Of a DNA stretch of 64,000 nt, positions 36,300-45,445 are shown piece by piece. A program made the position numbers and the translations under genes. The stretch comes from Halomonas halophila. Its GTDB lineage: Bacteria; Pseudomonadota; Gammaproteobacteria; Pseudomonadales; Halomonadaceae. Positions within the stretch are counted from its first letter, which is position 1, and every line of letters starts with the position of its first letter. The notes under the pieces are model-generated. The model worked only from the letters and a program-made list of their open reading frames with translations. It ran no database searches and was not told where the DNA came from. Where the stretch lies: assembly GCF_030406665.1 (NCBI RefSeq), contig NZ_CP129121.1, forward strand, positions 2,232,001 through 2,296,000. The letters run 5' to 3'.

Positions 36300-36985
36300 G
36301 AGCGACCTCCATGGCCTTCGAGGCGGGACAGGGCCATCTCGGCGGCCTGCTGTTCGGCGTGGCGGCGGCTGGATCCGATCCCCCGGGTATGCTCCTCGAG
36401 CATCTCCACGTGGCATTCGACGGTGAAGGTCTGGGCATGGGCCTCGCCCTCCACCGAGATCACCTCGTAGCGCGGCAGCGCCGACTGACGCGACTGCAGG
36501 AACTCCTGCAGCCGGGTCTTGGGATCCTTCTGGGTGTCCTGCAGGTTGATGGCCTCCAGGCGCTCGGCGTACCAGGCCAGCACGCGGGCCCGGGCGGTTT
36601 CCATGCCGGCGTCCAGATAGATGGCACCGATCACCGCCTCGACCGCATCGGCGAGGATCGAGTCGCGGCGATGGCCGCCGCTCTTCATCTCGCCGGAGCC
36701 CAGCCGCAGGTGGCCACCGAACTCCATCTCACGGGCCAGCTCGGCCAGGGTCTGGCCCTTGACGAGGCGTGCACGCAGGCGCGACAGCTGTCCTTCCCGC
36801 GCCTGCGGGAAGCGCTGGAAGAGGTCCTCGGCGATGACGAAGTTGACGATGGAGTCGCCGAGGAACTCCAGGCGTTCGTTGTTGCGGCCGCCGTAGCTGC
36901 GGTGGGTCAGGGCCAGCTCGAGCAGGTCGGGCTGCGCGAAGTCATGGCCGATGCGGCGGCTGAATTGGGTCAGGGAATTGCTCAC
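36296..36985 (-). CDS. rnc: Ribonuclease III
   Basis: The 229-residue enzyme has the RNase III signature ERLEFLGDSIVNFVIAEDL (from residue 37), catalytic acids in DAVEAVIGAIYLD and a C-terminal double-stranded-RNA-binding domain (about 155-224). It processes rRNA precursors and structured mRNAs. It lies 42 bp after lepB and overlaps era by 4 bp. Confidence 0.97.
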   Translation of the reverse strand: MSNSLTQFSRRIGHDFAQPDLLELALTHRSYGGRNNERLEFLGDSIVNFVIAEDLFQRFPQAREGQLSRLRARLVKGQTLAELAREMEFGGHLRLGSGEMKSGGHRRDSILADAVEAVIGAIYLDAGMETARARVLAWYAERLEAINLQDTQKDPKTRLQEFLQSRQSALPRYEVISVEGEAHAQTFTVECHVEMLEEHTRGIGSSRRHAEQQAAEMALSRLEGHGGRS

Positions 36986-37027
36986 GAAGCTCCTGCTATG
37001 TCATGCAAGGAATGCCGCTCCCGGCAT

Positions 37028-37834
37028 TCATTGGATACGGCGTACACTGGTAAAATTCGGCAGCCCGCCATTCCAGTGCATCCAGACGGCGAAGGCCTTG
37101 CCCACGATGTTCTGCTCCGGCACGAAGCCCCAGTAGCGGCTGTCGTTGGAGTGATCGCGGTTGTCCCCCATGGTGAAGTAGTGACCGGGGGGCACCGTGA
37201 TCTCGCGCATCTGCGGGCCGGGATCGCGTGGATTATTGTAGATAGGGTGCGGCGCCTCGCCCAGCTGCTCTTCCAGCAGCCGTTCGCCGGGCGCCGACTC
37301 GGGGCCGTTCTCGAGCAGCGTCTTGGGCACCGGTTCGCCGTTGACGAACAGCTGCTTGCCCTCGTAGCGGATGCGGTCGCCCGGCAGGCCGACCACGCGC
37401 TTGATGAAGTCGACCGAGGGATCGTTGGGGAAGCGGAACACCATGACGTCGCCGCGCTCGGGCTCGCCCACGTCGACGACCTTGGTGTCCAGCACCGGCA
37501 GGCGCAGGCCATAGGCAAACTTGTTGACCAGGATGAAGTCCCCCACCTCGAGGGTCGGGCGCATCGAGCCCGACGGGATCTGGAAGGGCTCTACCACGAA
37601 ACTGCGCAGCACCAGCACCACCAGCAGCACCGGGAAGAAGGAGCGTGCGTAGTCCACCGGCCAGGGCTCCTTGAGCGCCTTCTCGCGGGCGGCGGGGTCG
37701 GCGCCCTCGGTGGTGCCGGCCTCGACGCTGGCCGTCAGGCGGCCCCGGCGCGCCGGCCGCCACCAGATCAGCTCGAGCAGCCAGATCGCGCCGGTGACCA
37801 GCACGGCCACCGTCAGCAGGAGTGTGAAGTCCAT
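37028..37834 (-). CDS. lepB: Signal peptidase I
   Basis: The 268-residue inner-membrane protease has two N-terminal helices (about 3-22 and 66-83). The catalytic Ser lies in IPSGSMRPTLEVGD and the Lys in IKRVVGLPGDRI, followed by the GDNRDHSNDSRYWGFVP box E. It removes signal peptides from exported proteins. It is 15 bp downstream of lepA, the classical lepA-lepB arrangement. Confidence 0.97.
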   Translation of the reverse strand: MDFTLLLTVAVLVTGAIWLLELIWWRPARRGRLTASVEAGTTEGADPAAREKALKEPWPVDYARSFFPVLLVVLVLRSFVVEPFQIPSGSMRPTLEVGDFILVNKFAYGLRLPVLDTKVVDVGEPERGDVMVFRFPNDPSVDFIKRVVGLPGDRIRYEGKQLFVNGEPVPKTLLENGPESAPGERLLEEQLGEAPHPIYNNPRDPGPQMREITVPPGHYFTMGDNRDHSNDSRYWGFVPEQNIVGKAFAVWMHWNGGLPNFTSVRRIQ

Positions 37835-37849
37835 CGGTCGTTGCCTTCC

Positions 37850-39670
37850 CTAGTCGTCGTTGACCTTGAGCACGGCGAGGAAGGCATCCTGGGGGATTTC
37901 CACCCGGCCGACCTGCTTCATGCGTTTCTTGCCCGCCTTCTGCTTCTCGAGCAGCTTCTTCTTGCGCGAGGCGTCGCCGCCGTAGCACTTGGCGGTCACG
38001 TTCTTGCGCATCGCCTTGACGGTGGAGCGTGCCACCACCTGGCCGCCGATCGCCGCCTGGATGGCCACGTCGAACATCTGGCGCGGGATCAGCTCCTTCA
38101 TTTTCTCGACCAGCGCCCGGCCACGGGAATGGGCATGGTCGCGGTGGATGATGATGGCCAGGGCATCGACCCGGTCGCCGTTGATCAGCACGTCGAGACG
38201 CACCAGCTGGGCGGCCTCGAAACGCTCGAAGTTGTATTCAAGCGAGGCGTAGCCCTTGGAGATCGACTTCAGGCGATCGAAGAAGTCCATCACCACCTCG
38301 GCCATGGGCAGCTCGTAGGTGAGCTGGATCTGGCTGCCGAGGAACAGCATGTCGAGCTGGGTGCCGCGACGCTGCTCGCACTCGGCGATGACGTTGCCGA
38401 CGAACTCCTGGGGCACCAGGATGCTGGCCCGCACCACCGGCTCGCGCATCTCCTCGACGTCGGCCATGTCCGGCAGCTTGGACGGGTTGGAGACGTAGCG
38501 GACCTCGCCGTCCTTCATCAGCAGCTCATAGATCACCGTCGGCGCGGTGGTCAGCAGGTCGAGATTGTACTCGCGCTCCAGCCGCTCCTGGATGATCTCC
38601 ATGTGCAGGGTGCCGAGGAAGCCGACCCGGAAGCCGAAGCCCAGGGCGTCGGAGTTCTCCGGCTCGTAGTCCAGCGAGGCATCGTTGAGCGCCAGCTTCT
38701 CCAGGGCGTCGCGGAACTCCTCGTAGTCATCGGAGGAGACCGGGAACATGCCGGCATAGACCTGCGGCTTGACCTTCTGGAAGCCCGGCAGGCGCTTGAC
38801 GTCCGGCGTCTTGGCATGGGTGATGGTGTCACCCACCGGCGCACCGTGGATGTCCTTGATACCGGCGACCACGAAACCGACCTCGCCGGCGCGCAGGACG
38901 CCGGTCTCGCGGCGCAGCGGCGTGAAGATGCCGACCTCGTTGGCCTGCCAGTCGCGGCCGGTGGAGGTCATGCGGATCTTATCGCCCTTCTTCAGCGTGC
39001 CGTCGAAGATCCGCACCAGCGACACCACGCCCAGGTAGTTATCGAACCAGGAGTCGATGATCAGCGCCTGCAGCGGCGCCTCGGGGTCGCCCTTGGGCGG
39101 CGGGATGTCGCGCACCAGGCGCTCGAGCAGCGCGTCGATGCCGAGCCCGCTCTTGGCCGAGACCTGGCAGGCGTCGGTGGCGTCCAGGCCGATGATCTCC
39201 TCGATCTCGGTGGACACCTTGTCCGGGTCGGCCTGGGGCAGGTCCATCTTGTTGAGCACCGGCAGCACCTCGAGACCCTGCTCGATGGCGGTGTAGCAGT
39301 TGGCCACCGACTGGGCCTCGACGCCCTGGCCGGCATCGACCACCAGCAGAGCACCCTCGCAGGCGTACAGCGAGCGCGAGACCTCGTAGGAGAAGTCCAC
39401 GTGCCCCGGGGTGTCGATGAAGTTCAACTGATAGGTATTGCCGTCCGCGGCCTGATAATCCAGCGTCACCGACTGGGCCTTGATGGTGATGCCGCGCTCA
39501 CGCTCCAGGTCCATGGAATCGAGGACCTGCTCCTTGAGCTCGCGTTCGGTGAGCCCGCCACAGGTCTGGATCAGGCGGTCGGCCAGGGTCGACTTGCCAT
39601 GATCGATGTGGGCGATAATGGAGAAGTTCCGTATCCCATTGATTACTTTGCGGTTATCGCTTTCTGACAT
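37850..39670 (-). CDS. lepA: Elongation factor 4 (LepA)
   Basis: The 606-residue translational GTPase has AHIDHGKST, DTPGH and NKMDLP motifs, the EF-G-like domains and the LepA-specific C-terminal domain (about 490-606, with GDASRKKKLLEKQKAGKKRMK). It acts on ribosomes, probably in initiation or back-translocation. The ATG at 39670 is fixed by family length; an upstream in-frame extension of 50 codons lies in the promoter region. A TACAAT-like -10 (minus strand, near 39757) could serve lepA-lepB-rnc-era. Confidence 0.96.
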   Translation of the reverse strand: MSESDNRKVINGIRNFSIIAHIDHGKSTLADRLIQTCGGLTERELKEQVLDSMDLERERGITIKAQSVTLDYQAADGNTYQLNFIDTPGHVDFSYEVSRSLYACEGALLVVDAGQGVEAQSVANCYTAIEQGLEVLPVLNKMDLPQADPDKVSTEIEEIIGLDATDACQVSAKSGLGIDALLERLVRDIPPPKGDPEAPLQALIIDSWFDNYLGVVSLVRIFDGTLKKGDKIRMTSTGRDWQANEVGIFTPLRRETGVLRAGEVGFVVAGIKDIHGAPVGDTITHAKTPDVKRLPGFQKVKPQVYAGMFPVSSDDYEEFRDALEKLALNDASLDYEPENSDALGFGFRVGFLGTLHMEIIQERLEREYNLDLLTTAPTVIYELLMKDGEVRYVSNPSKLPDMADVEEMREPVVRASILVPQEFVGNVIAECEQRRGTQLDMLFLGSQIQLTYELPMAEVVMDFFDRLKSISKGYASLEYNFERFEAAQLVRLDVLINGDRVDALAIIIHRDHAHSRGRALVEKMKELIPRQMFDVAIQAAIGGQVVARSTVKAMRKNVTAKCYGGDASRKKKLLEKQKAGKKRMKQVGRVEIPQDAFLAVLKVNDD

Positions 39671-39838
39671 TCGAAAAGATCCGGTTCGTGTACACAACCC
39701 TATACTGACTACAGGCTTGCCGCCCTCTTCGGGTGCGTCGAGTGAGATGGCGGCATTGTAGCGGGATGCGCCTTCCAGATACAGCGACCCGACGGCGCGG
39801 GCCGTCGGGTCGCGGGTCACGACGAGAGCGGGTCAGGC

Positions 39839-41263
39839 TCAGTCGTCGGCCAGGCGCAGGGCCACGTAGTAGGAACGGCCGTCGCGATACAGCCGTACCG
39901 GCACCGCGCTGCCGGCCGGCAGCTCGGCGACCAGCTCGGCGAGCTGCGCGGGGCTCTCCACCGCCTGGTGGGCGATGCTGACCAGCACGTCGCCGGTACG
40001 GATGCCGGCAGCCGCGGCGATGCCGTCGGGATCGACCCGAGTGACCTGGACACCGTGATCGAGCTCCATCTTGCTGCGCTGGGTCTCGTCGAGGGACTGG
40101 ACCACCACGCCGAGGCGGGCGGGCGAAGCATCGCCGTCGCTGCTGTCCCCGGCCTTCTGGCTGTCCGGCCACTCGCCGACCTCGACGTCCAGGGTCTGGC
40201 GCTCGCCGTCACGCAGCACCGTGATCGCCACATCGCCGCCCGGCGAGACGTGGCCGATCAGGCGCGGCAGCTTGCTGGAACGATCGACGGTTTCGCCGTC
40301 GACCGAGAGGATGACGTCGCCGGCCTGGAGCCCGCCCTGGGCCGCCGGCCCCTCGGGGTCGAGATCGGCGATCAGCGCGCCTTCCGGATTGTCCATGCCG
40401 AAGGATTCGGCCAGCTCCCGTGACACCGGCTGGATCATCACGCCGAGCCAGCCGCGCTCGACGGAGCCGCTGGACCTGAGCTGGTCGGCCACGTCCATCG
40501 CCACGTTGATGGGAATCGCGAAGGACAGCCCCATGAAGCCGCCGCTGCGGGTGAAGATCTGGGAGTTGATGCCGACCACTTCGCCGTCGAGGTTGAACAG
40601 CGGACCGCCGGAATTGCCGGGGTTGATGGCCACGTCGGTCTGGATGAAGGGCACGTAGGCATCCCGCGGCAGAGTACGGTTGATGGCGCTGACGATGCCG
40701 GAGGTCACCGAGTGGTCGAAGCCGAACGGCGAACCGATGGCCGCCACCCATTCGCCCACCTCGAGCCGGTCGGAGTCGCCGAGCTCCAGGGTCGGCAGGT
40801 CGCTGGCCTCGACCTTGAGCACCGCCACGTCGGTCTTCTCGTCGGCCCCCACCAGCTCGGCCTCGAGTTCGCGGCGGTCGTTGAGCCGCACCAGGATCTG
40901 ATCGGCGCCATCGACCACGTGGGCATTGGTCATGATGTAGCCGTCTTCACTGATGATGAAGCCCGATCCCAGCGACTGGCGCTCCTCGCTGTGGCTGCGT
41001 CCCGGCCCTTGGCCACGCGGCATCGGCAGCTGGTCGCCGAAGAAGTGACGGAAGATCTCGGGGATCTCCTGATTGCCGAAGCCGCGGAAGGGCGAGTCGG
41101 GACGCTCGACCATGCGCGAGGTGGAGATATTGACGACCCCCGGGGCGGCATCCTTCACCAGCTCGGTGAAGTCCGGCAACTCGCGGGCCATGGCGGACTG
41201 CGCGGCGAACAGCCCCACGACCAGCAGCACCCAGAGGGATAGCGTGCGCGTCATGCGTGTCAT
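39839..41263 (-). CDS. mucD: Periplasmic serine protease DegP/MucD family
   Basis: The 474-residue protein has a signal peptide (cleavage after SAMA, about residue 26), a trypsin-like domain with His115, Asp145 and Ser218 (NPGNSGGPLF), and two PDZ domains (about 265-360 and 385-470). It degrades or refolds damaged envelope proteins. Placed directly after rseB in the rpoE cluster, it corresponds to Pseudomonas MucD. AGGAG stands before the ATG at 41263; a second ATG three codons later is possible. The 140-bp gap to rseB leaves room for a separate promoter. Confidence 0.94.
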   Translation of the reverse strand: MTRMTRTLSLWVLLVVGLFAAQSAMARELPDFTELVKDAAPGVVNISTSRMVERPDSPFRGFGNQEIPEIFRHFFGDQLPMPRGQGPGRSHSEERQSLGSGFIISEDGYIMTNAHVVDGADQILVRLNDRRELEAELVGADEKTDVAVLKVEASDLPTLELGDSDRLEVGEWVAAIGSPFGFDHSVTSGIVSAINRTLPRDAYVPFIQTDVAINPGNSGGPLFNLDGEVVGINSQIFTRSGGFMGLSFAIPINVAMDVADQLRSSGSVERGWLGVMIQPVSRELAESFGMDNPEGALIADLDPEGPAAQGGLQAGDVILSVDGETVDRSSKLPRLIGHVSPGGDVAITVLRDGERQTLDVEVGEWPDSQKAGDSSDGDASPARLGVVVQSLDETQRSKMELDHGVQVTRVDPDGIAAAAGIRTGDVLVSIAHQAVESPAQLAELVAELPAGSAVPVRLYRDGRSYYVALRLADD

Positions 41264-41403
41264 GAATGACTCCTGTGACAAGGTGCAATGGATGGCAAGG
41301 ACATCTGCCCTACCCCTTAACCCCGGAGCGGGCAAAAGGTTCAGCACGGCCGTTCGAGCCGGGGTGGCCCGATGCCGGGTTCGTTTCGGAGGAAGGGTGA
41401 ATC

Positions 41404-42456
41404 TCAGCGCGCGTCATCGCCGTCCGGCTCCGCCTGCTCCGCCGTCGTCTCGTCGGGGGCATCGGCCATTTCGCCACCCTCGCTGTCCTCGACCCAGACC
41501 ACGGACTCGACGACCCGACGCAGCACGTCGGCGGGCAGCTCCCCCATGGCGACGACCTGCCGCGGACGATCGCCCAGCTCCCGGTGCAGCACCGCCGCAT
41601 GGGAGACGCCCAGGCGATGAAGACCGGGCATCAGGAGGTCGCGATCCTCGAGGGGCTCGACGAACAGGCTCAGGGTCGAGAGGCCGTCGCCATAGATACG
41701 GTGACGGGGGCTCGGGTGGCGCTCGCCCTGTGGCGCCACGGGCTGGGACACGAACCCCTCGGGTAACCAGCCAGGACGCCAGGGCACGTCGGGTGGCGGC
41801 GCGGCCGACACCAGCTCGATGCCTCCGCGATGGAGGCCGGGAGCATGCAGCTCGGTGATCTGGAAGGTCTCGAGCACCCGCCCCCGCTCGTCGAGCAGGA
41901 TCTTCTTCAGCGGCAGGCCCGTGGCGGCATCGAGCCACAGGCGATGACCATAGCGATGATCATCGAGGGGTTCGATGTCCAGGCGCACGCTGGCGCGACC
42001 CGCGATGCGATCCGCGCCGGAAAGCTGGAGCCGATAGAGGCTGTCGAGGTGCTCGACGAGGGTATGGGGTGGAGCCGCCTGGGCCCGGGCGTCGGCGCTG
42101 GCCAGGCCACCGGGACGCGCGATGCGCCCCTCGCGCTCGAAGGCCACGGCCGGGCCATCCAGGAAACGGGCCCGCTCGCGCTCCACGCCGTCCTTGACCT
42201 CGTGAGACAGGGCCAGGGTGCGCACCCCGTCGCTGCCGATACGCACGGCCCTGGCCCGGAAGTCGTAGCAGTGGCTGGCCCAGAGACTGCGCTCGTACCA
42301 GGCCTGCGCCGATTCGGGTTCGTCCTGCTCGGCAAGCCGGGCACAGTCGATGCCGGTCGACGCCTGGGCGAAGGGAGCCAGGGCGGCGACCATGCAAGCG
42401 GCGCTGACCAGCCGCCACGCCCGCAGGCGCACCGACCGCCTTCGCCGGGACGCCAT
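41404..42456 (-). CDS. rseB: Sigma-E factor regulatory protein RseB (MucB)
   Basis: The 350-residue periplasmic protein has a signal peptide (arginine-rich start, cleavage after AQA, about residue 32), an N-terminal LolA-like domain and a C-terminal domain typical of MucB/RseB_C. It binds RseA and protects it from cleavage until lipopolysaccharide signals arrive. The start shares one base with the rseA stop (TGATG). The C-terminal 30 residues are strongly acidic (EDSEGGEMADAPDE onward), in keeping with a halophile proteome. Confidence 0.92.
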   Translation of the reverse strand: MASRRRRSVRLRAWRLVSAACMVAALAPFAQASTGIDCARLAEQDEPESAQAWYERSLWASHCYDFRARAVRIGSDGVRTLALSHEVKDGVERERARFLDGPAVAFEREGRIARPGGLASADARAQAAPPHTLVEHLDSLYRLQLSGADRIAGRASVRLDIEPLDDHRYGHRLWLDAATGLPLKKILLDERGRVLETFQITELHAPGLHRGGIELVSAAPPPDVPWRPGWLPEGFVSQPVAPQGERHPSPRHRIYGDGLSTLSLFVEPLEDRDLLMPGLHRLGVSHAAVLHRELGDRPRQVVAMGELPADVLRRVVESVVWVEDSEGGEMADAPDETTAEQAEPDGDDAR

Positions 42457-43178
42457 CAGCGCTGCCCCAGCGACTCGCTTCCCGAGGCCCGCAGCAGGGG
42501 CATCCAGGAATCGCCCCCGGTGGCCGCCGCACCCTCGGCATGACGATCCAGGTAGGACTGCAACAGCAGCGCCTGCTGGCGATCCATCCGCAGCGACTGA
42601 CGCTGGGCGGGCGACAGCACCATGGGCGCGCCGGCACCGACGGTCATCAGCCCCTGTTCGCCGGCGCTGCCGCCCGGGAACATCGGCATGTCGACCAGCG
42701 ACGCCCCCTGGCCGAAGGTCGCGTTACCGCCGCCCAGCGCCTCCAGCCCGGAAGAGGCGCGGGTCGCGGCGGCGGTGGCACCGGCGCCGGAAACCCCGGC
42801 GTTGGTCGCCACCGGCGCCTCGCCACCGCCCAGCGGGGAAGCGCCGTTGTAGAACTGCACCCCGGTGATCACCATCAGCGACACCGCCGCGGCGATGCCG
42901 GCGCTGCGCCCCAGCGGCAGGGAGCGACGCGCGGCCTTCGACGGCTCGGCTATGGGTGCCGGCTCGTCCTCCAGGGCAGCCATGACGCCCGCCGAGAGAT
43001 CCACCGAGGTATCGGCCTCATTCTCGCGCTGCATCAGACTGCGCATCAGATGGTAGCGGCGCCAGGCATCCGCCGCATCGGGCTCGTCATCCAGCGACTT
43101 GAGAACGCGCCGCAGCTCCAGCTCGTCCCCCTCGTTGTCCATTAGCGCAGAAAGCGATTCCCGTGCGTTCTGACTCAT
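42456..43178 (-). CDS. rseA: Anti-sigma-E factor RseA (MucA)
   Basis: The 240-residue protein has the cytoplasmic RseA N-terminal domain (ESLSALMDNEGDELELRRVLKSLDDEPDAADAW spans it; about residues 6-80), one membrane helix (about 94-113) and a periplasmic tail. It holds sigma-E inactive at the membrane until regulated proteolysis. The gene starts 193 bp after the rpoE stop, a longer gap than usual, and overlaps rseB by one base. Confidence 0.92.
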   Translation of the reverse strand: MSQNARESLSALMDNEGDELELRRVLKSLDDEPDAADAWRRYHLMRSLMQRENEADTSVDLSAGVMAALEDEPAPIAEPSKAARRSLPLGRSAGIAAAVSLMVITGVQFYNGASPLGGGEAPVATNAGVSGAGATAAATRASSGLEALGGGNATFGQGASLVDMPMFPGGSAGEQGLMTVGAGAPMVLSPAQRQSLRMDRQQALLLQSYLDRHAEGAAATGGDSWMPLLRASGSESLGQR

Positions 43179-43313
43179 GTCTCTACACCCTCACAATCGT
43201 CAAGGCGACACTGCCTTGCAGCCTGTTGGAAGCCCGGATTCCCGACCACACTGGCCGTCATGCCGGCCATGTCGAGAGGCCCCTGCCTCATCGTGTACGG
43301 ATCGGTCACCGCA

Positions 43314-43340
43314 TATGACGTCACTGTCGCCCGACAGTTC
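43314..43340 (-). promoter_or_regulatory. Possible sigma-E-type promoter or hairpin before rseA
   Basis: On the minus strand GAACTG, a 16-bp spacer and TCATA resemble the sigma-E pattern GAACTT-N16-TCnnA. The spacer contains a CTGTCG-GG-CGACAG inverted repeat (43324-43337). It could be an internal promoter or a hairpin that tunes rseAB relative to rpoE. Evidence is weak. Confidence 0.25.
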
Positions 43341-43371
43341 AGCCAATCGGCAAAAACGGTGAAAATTCGGC

Positions 43372-43977
43372 TCATTCGGTGACCGTTTCCTGGTTGCGCG
43401 ACGTGGCGACCAGCGGCCGGATGTGCTGATCCACGGCCTCCCGGGCCCGAAAGATGCGCGAGCGCACCGTGCCGACGGGGCAATCCATGATGTTGGCGAT
43501 GTCCTCGTAGGACAGCCCGTCGAGCTCGCGCAGGGTGATTGCCGTGCGCAGGTCATCGGGCAACGCCTCGATGGCCTCGAACACGGCCGTCTGCAGTTCG
43601 TCCCGCGCCATCGCCGCTTCCGGCGTCTCGATGTCGGCCAGCCGGCCGCTATGGTCGACCACCTCGGCATCGACGATGTCCATGTCGCTGCCCGGCGGAC
43701 GGCGCCCCTTGGAGACCAGATGGTTCTTGGCGGTGTTGATGGCGATGCGGTACATCCAGGTATAGAAGGCACTCTCGGCGCGAAACTTGCCCAGCGCCCG
43801 GTAGGCCTTGATGAATGCCTCCTGGGCCACGTCCTGAACCTCGGCGTGGTCGTGCACGTAGCGACCGATCAGGCCGATGATCTTGTGCTGGTACTTCTTC
43901 ACCAGCAGGTCGAAGGCGCGGGTATCTCCCTTCTGTGCGCGCTCGACGAGTTGCTGGTCGGTTTCCCGGTGGCTCAT
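43372..43977 (-). CDS. rpoE: RNA polymerase sigma factor RpoE (AlgU)
   Basis: The 201-residue ECF sigma factor has region 2 (about 20-95, with FDLLVKKYQHKIIGLIGRYV and AFYTWMYRIAINTAKNHLV) and region 4 (about 135-190, with LDGLSYEDIANIMDCPVGTVRSRI). It directs the envelope-stress response and is held by RseA. The four-gene order rpoE-rseA-rseB-mucD equals Pseudomonas algU-mucA-mucB-mucD without mucC. A sigma-E-type promoter about 220 bp upstream would give autoregulation. Confidence 0.96.
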   Translation of the reverse strand: MSHRETDQQLVERAQKGDTRAFDLLVKKYQHKIIGLIGRYVHDHAEVQDVAQEAFIKAYRALGKFRAESAFYTWMYRIAINTAKNHLVSKGRRPPGSDMDIVDAEVVDHSGRLADIETPEAAMARDELQTAVFEAIEALPDDLRTAITLRELDGLSYEDIANIMDCPVGTVRSRIFRAREAVDQHIRPLVATSRNQETVTE

Positions 43978-44313
43978 TCAGCGCCTCCCCGTGGCGGGAG
44001 CTTGCCGCGGCGCCTCGAGAGGGCGTCGCGATGAGACGGGTGTCGCTTCCATATGTATCAACCTAGACCCTGGGGTGAGCGTGCGCCGTTCTCGGCGGGA
44101 GACCAAGTGTTCCTGTTTCGCCGGTCGGCATCAAGCCTGGACGCCACCACAGGCGCCCGTCCGGGCGAGGCGACCCATGGGACCGCCAGCGGGGCGATGT
44201 GACAGCTCAAGCGCCCGGGGAGTTCCGTCTTCGATTGAATTTGGCCGTCACGCGGGCGATAGTAGTCGCTTGATACCGCATCAGCGCTGACACGATACAG
44301 GTAGCAGAATTCC
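43978..44313. other. Divergent intergenic region rpoE / DAHP synthase
   Basis: This 336-bp stretch holds no convincing gene. It contains the candidate sigma-E promoter for rpoE at 44198-44226. On the plus strand a weak TTGATA...GATACA pair (about 44270-44300) could serve the aro gene. An ATG-started frame across it is composed of regulatory-like sequence and has no ribosome site. Confidence 0.6.
44198..44226 (-). promoter_or_regulatory. Candidate autoregulatory sigma-E promoter of rpoE
   Basis: On the minus strand GGAACTC (44226-44220) and TCACA (44202-44198) are separated by 17 bp. The sigma-E/AlgU pattern is GGAACTT, 16-17 bp, TCnnA. It would give a leader of about 215 nt before the rpoE ATG. 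The match is good at -35 and acceptable at -10. Confidence 0.5.
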
Positions 44314-45393
44314 ATGTCCGAGCAACAGGTCAACAACCTCAACGTCCTGGCCGAGGACGTCCTCCTCCCGCCGGCCGACCTCAAGCGGGACATCCCGCTC
44401 TCCGAGGAGGCCGAGCGCACGGTGATCGAGGGCCGTCAGGTCATCCAGAACATCCTCGACGGCCGCGACCCCCGCCTGCTGATGGTGGTCGGCCCCTGCT
44501 CGATCCACGACGTCGATGCCGCCCTCGACTATGCGCGCCGCCTGCGCCGTCTGGCCGACGAGGTCAAGGACAGCCTCTATATCGTGATGCGCGTCTACTT
44601 CGAGAAGCCGCGCACCACCGTGGGCTGGAAGGGGCTGATCAACGACCCGCATCTCAACGGCTCGTTCGAGATCGAGGAAGGCCTGCACATCGCACGGCGC
44701 CTGCTGGTCGAACTCGCCGAGATGGGCCTGCCGCTGGCCACCGAGGCCCTGGACCCGATCTCTCCCCAGTACCTGCAGGATTGCATCAGCTGGTCGGCGA
44801 TCGGTGCGCGCACCACCGAGTCCCAGACCCACCGCGAGATGGCCTCCGGCCTGTCCGGCCCCGTGGGCTTCAAGAACGGCACCGACGGCAGCCTCGACGT
44901 AGCCGTCAACGCCCTGCAGTCGGTCGCCCATCCGCACAATTTCCTGGGCATCGACCAGGCCGGCAAGGTGGCGATCATCCGCACCCGTGGCAACCGCTAC
45001 GGCCACGTGGTGCTGCGCGGCGGCAACGGCAAGCCCAACTACGACAGCGTCAGCGTGGCGCTGGCCGAGCAGGAGCTGCAGAAGGCCGCGGTGACGCCCA
45101 ACATCATGATCGACTGCTCCCACGCCAACTCCAACAAGGACCCGAGCCTGCAGCCGCTGGTGCTGGAGAACGTCACCAACCAGATCCTCGAAGGCAACCG
45201 TTCGATCATCGGCCTGATGGTCGAGTCCAACATCGGCTGGGGCAACCAGAAGGTCCCCGAGGACCTGAGCCAGCTGACCTACGGCGTCTCCATCACCGAT
45301 GCCTGCATCGACTGGGACGCCACCGAACAGGCCTTCAAGACCATGAACGACAAGCTGGCCCCGGCGCTGGCCAAGCGCTGCCAGGCCGCCTGA
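44314..45393 (+). CDS. 3-deoxy-7-phosphoheptulonate synthase (DAHP synthase, AroF/G/H type)
   Basis: The 359-residue class I alpha DAHP synthase has MVVGPCSIHD, RVYFEKPRTTVGWKG, SWSAIGARTTESQTHREMASGLS and DCSHANSNKDP with its metal ligands. It condenses PEP and erythrose 4-phosphate, the first step of aromatic amino acid synthesis. Which amino acid inhibits it cannot be decided safely from sequence alone. It is a single-gene unit ended by the hairpin at 45413-45434. Confidence 0.95.
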   Translation: MSEQQVNNLNVLAEDVLLPPADLKRDIPLSEEAERTVIEGRQVIQNILDGRDPRLLMVVGPCSIHDVDAALDYARRLRRLADEVKDSLYIVMRVYFEKPRTTVGWKGLINDPHLNGSFEIEEGLHIARRLLVELAEMGLPLATEALDPISPQYLQDCISWSAIGARTTESQTHREMASGLSGPVGFKNGTDGSLDVAVNALQSVAHPHNFLGIDQAGKVAIIRTRGNRYGHVVLRGGNGKPNYDSVSVALAEQELQKAAVTPNIMIDCSHANSNKDPSLQPLVLENVTNQILEGNRSIIGLMVESNIGWGNQKVPEDLSQLTYGVSITDACIDWDATEQAFKTMNDKLAPALAKRCQAA

Positions 45394-45412
45394 CCTGGGC
45401 CTGACACGACAA

Positions 45413-45434
45413 GGGCCCGCCATTCGGCGGGCCC
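45413..45434. terminator. Terminator hairpin after DAHP synthase
   Basis: GGGCCCGCC (45413-45421) pairs perfectly with GGCGGGCCC (45426-45434) around a 4-nt loop and is followed by a short TCTGCGTTGT tract. It separates convergent genes. Confidence 0.8.
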
Positions 45435-45445
45435 TCTGCGTTGTA

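Noticed and set aside
36311..39667. Open frame of about 1,118 codons on the plus strand, opposite era-rnc-lepB-lepA
   Set aside because: It is antisense to well-supported conserved genes, has His/Gln/Leu/Asp-biased composition typical of reverse-frame reading in GC-rich DNA, and has no recognisable domain.
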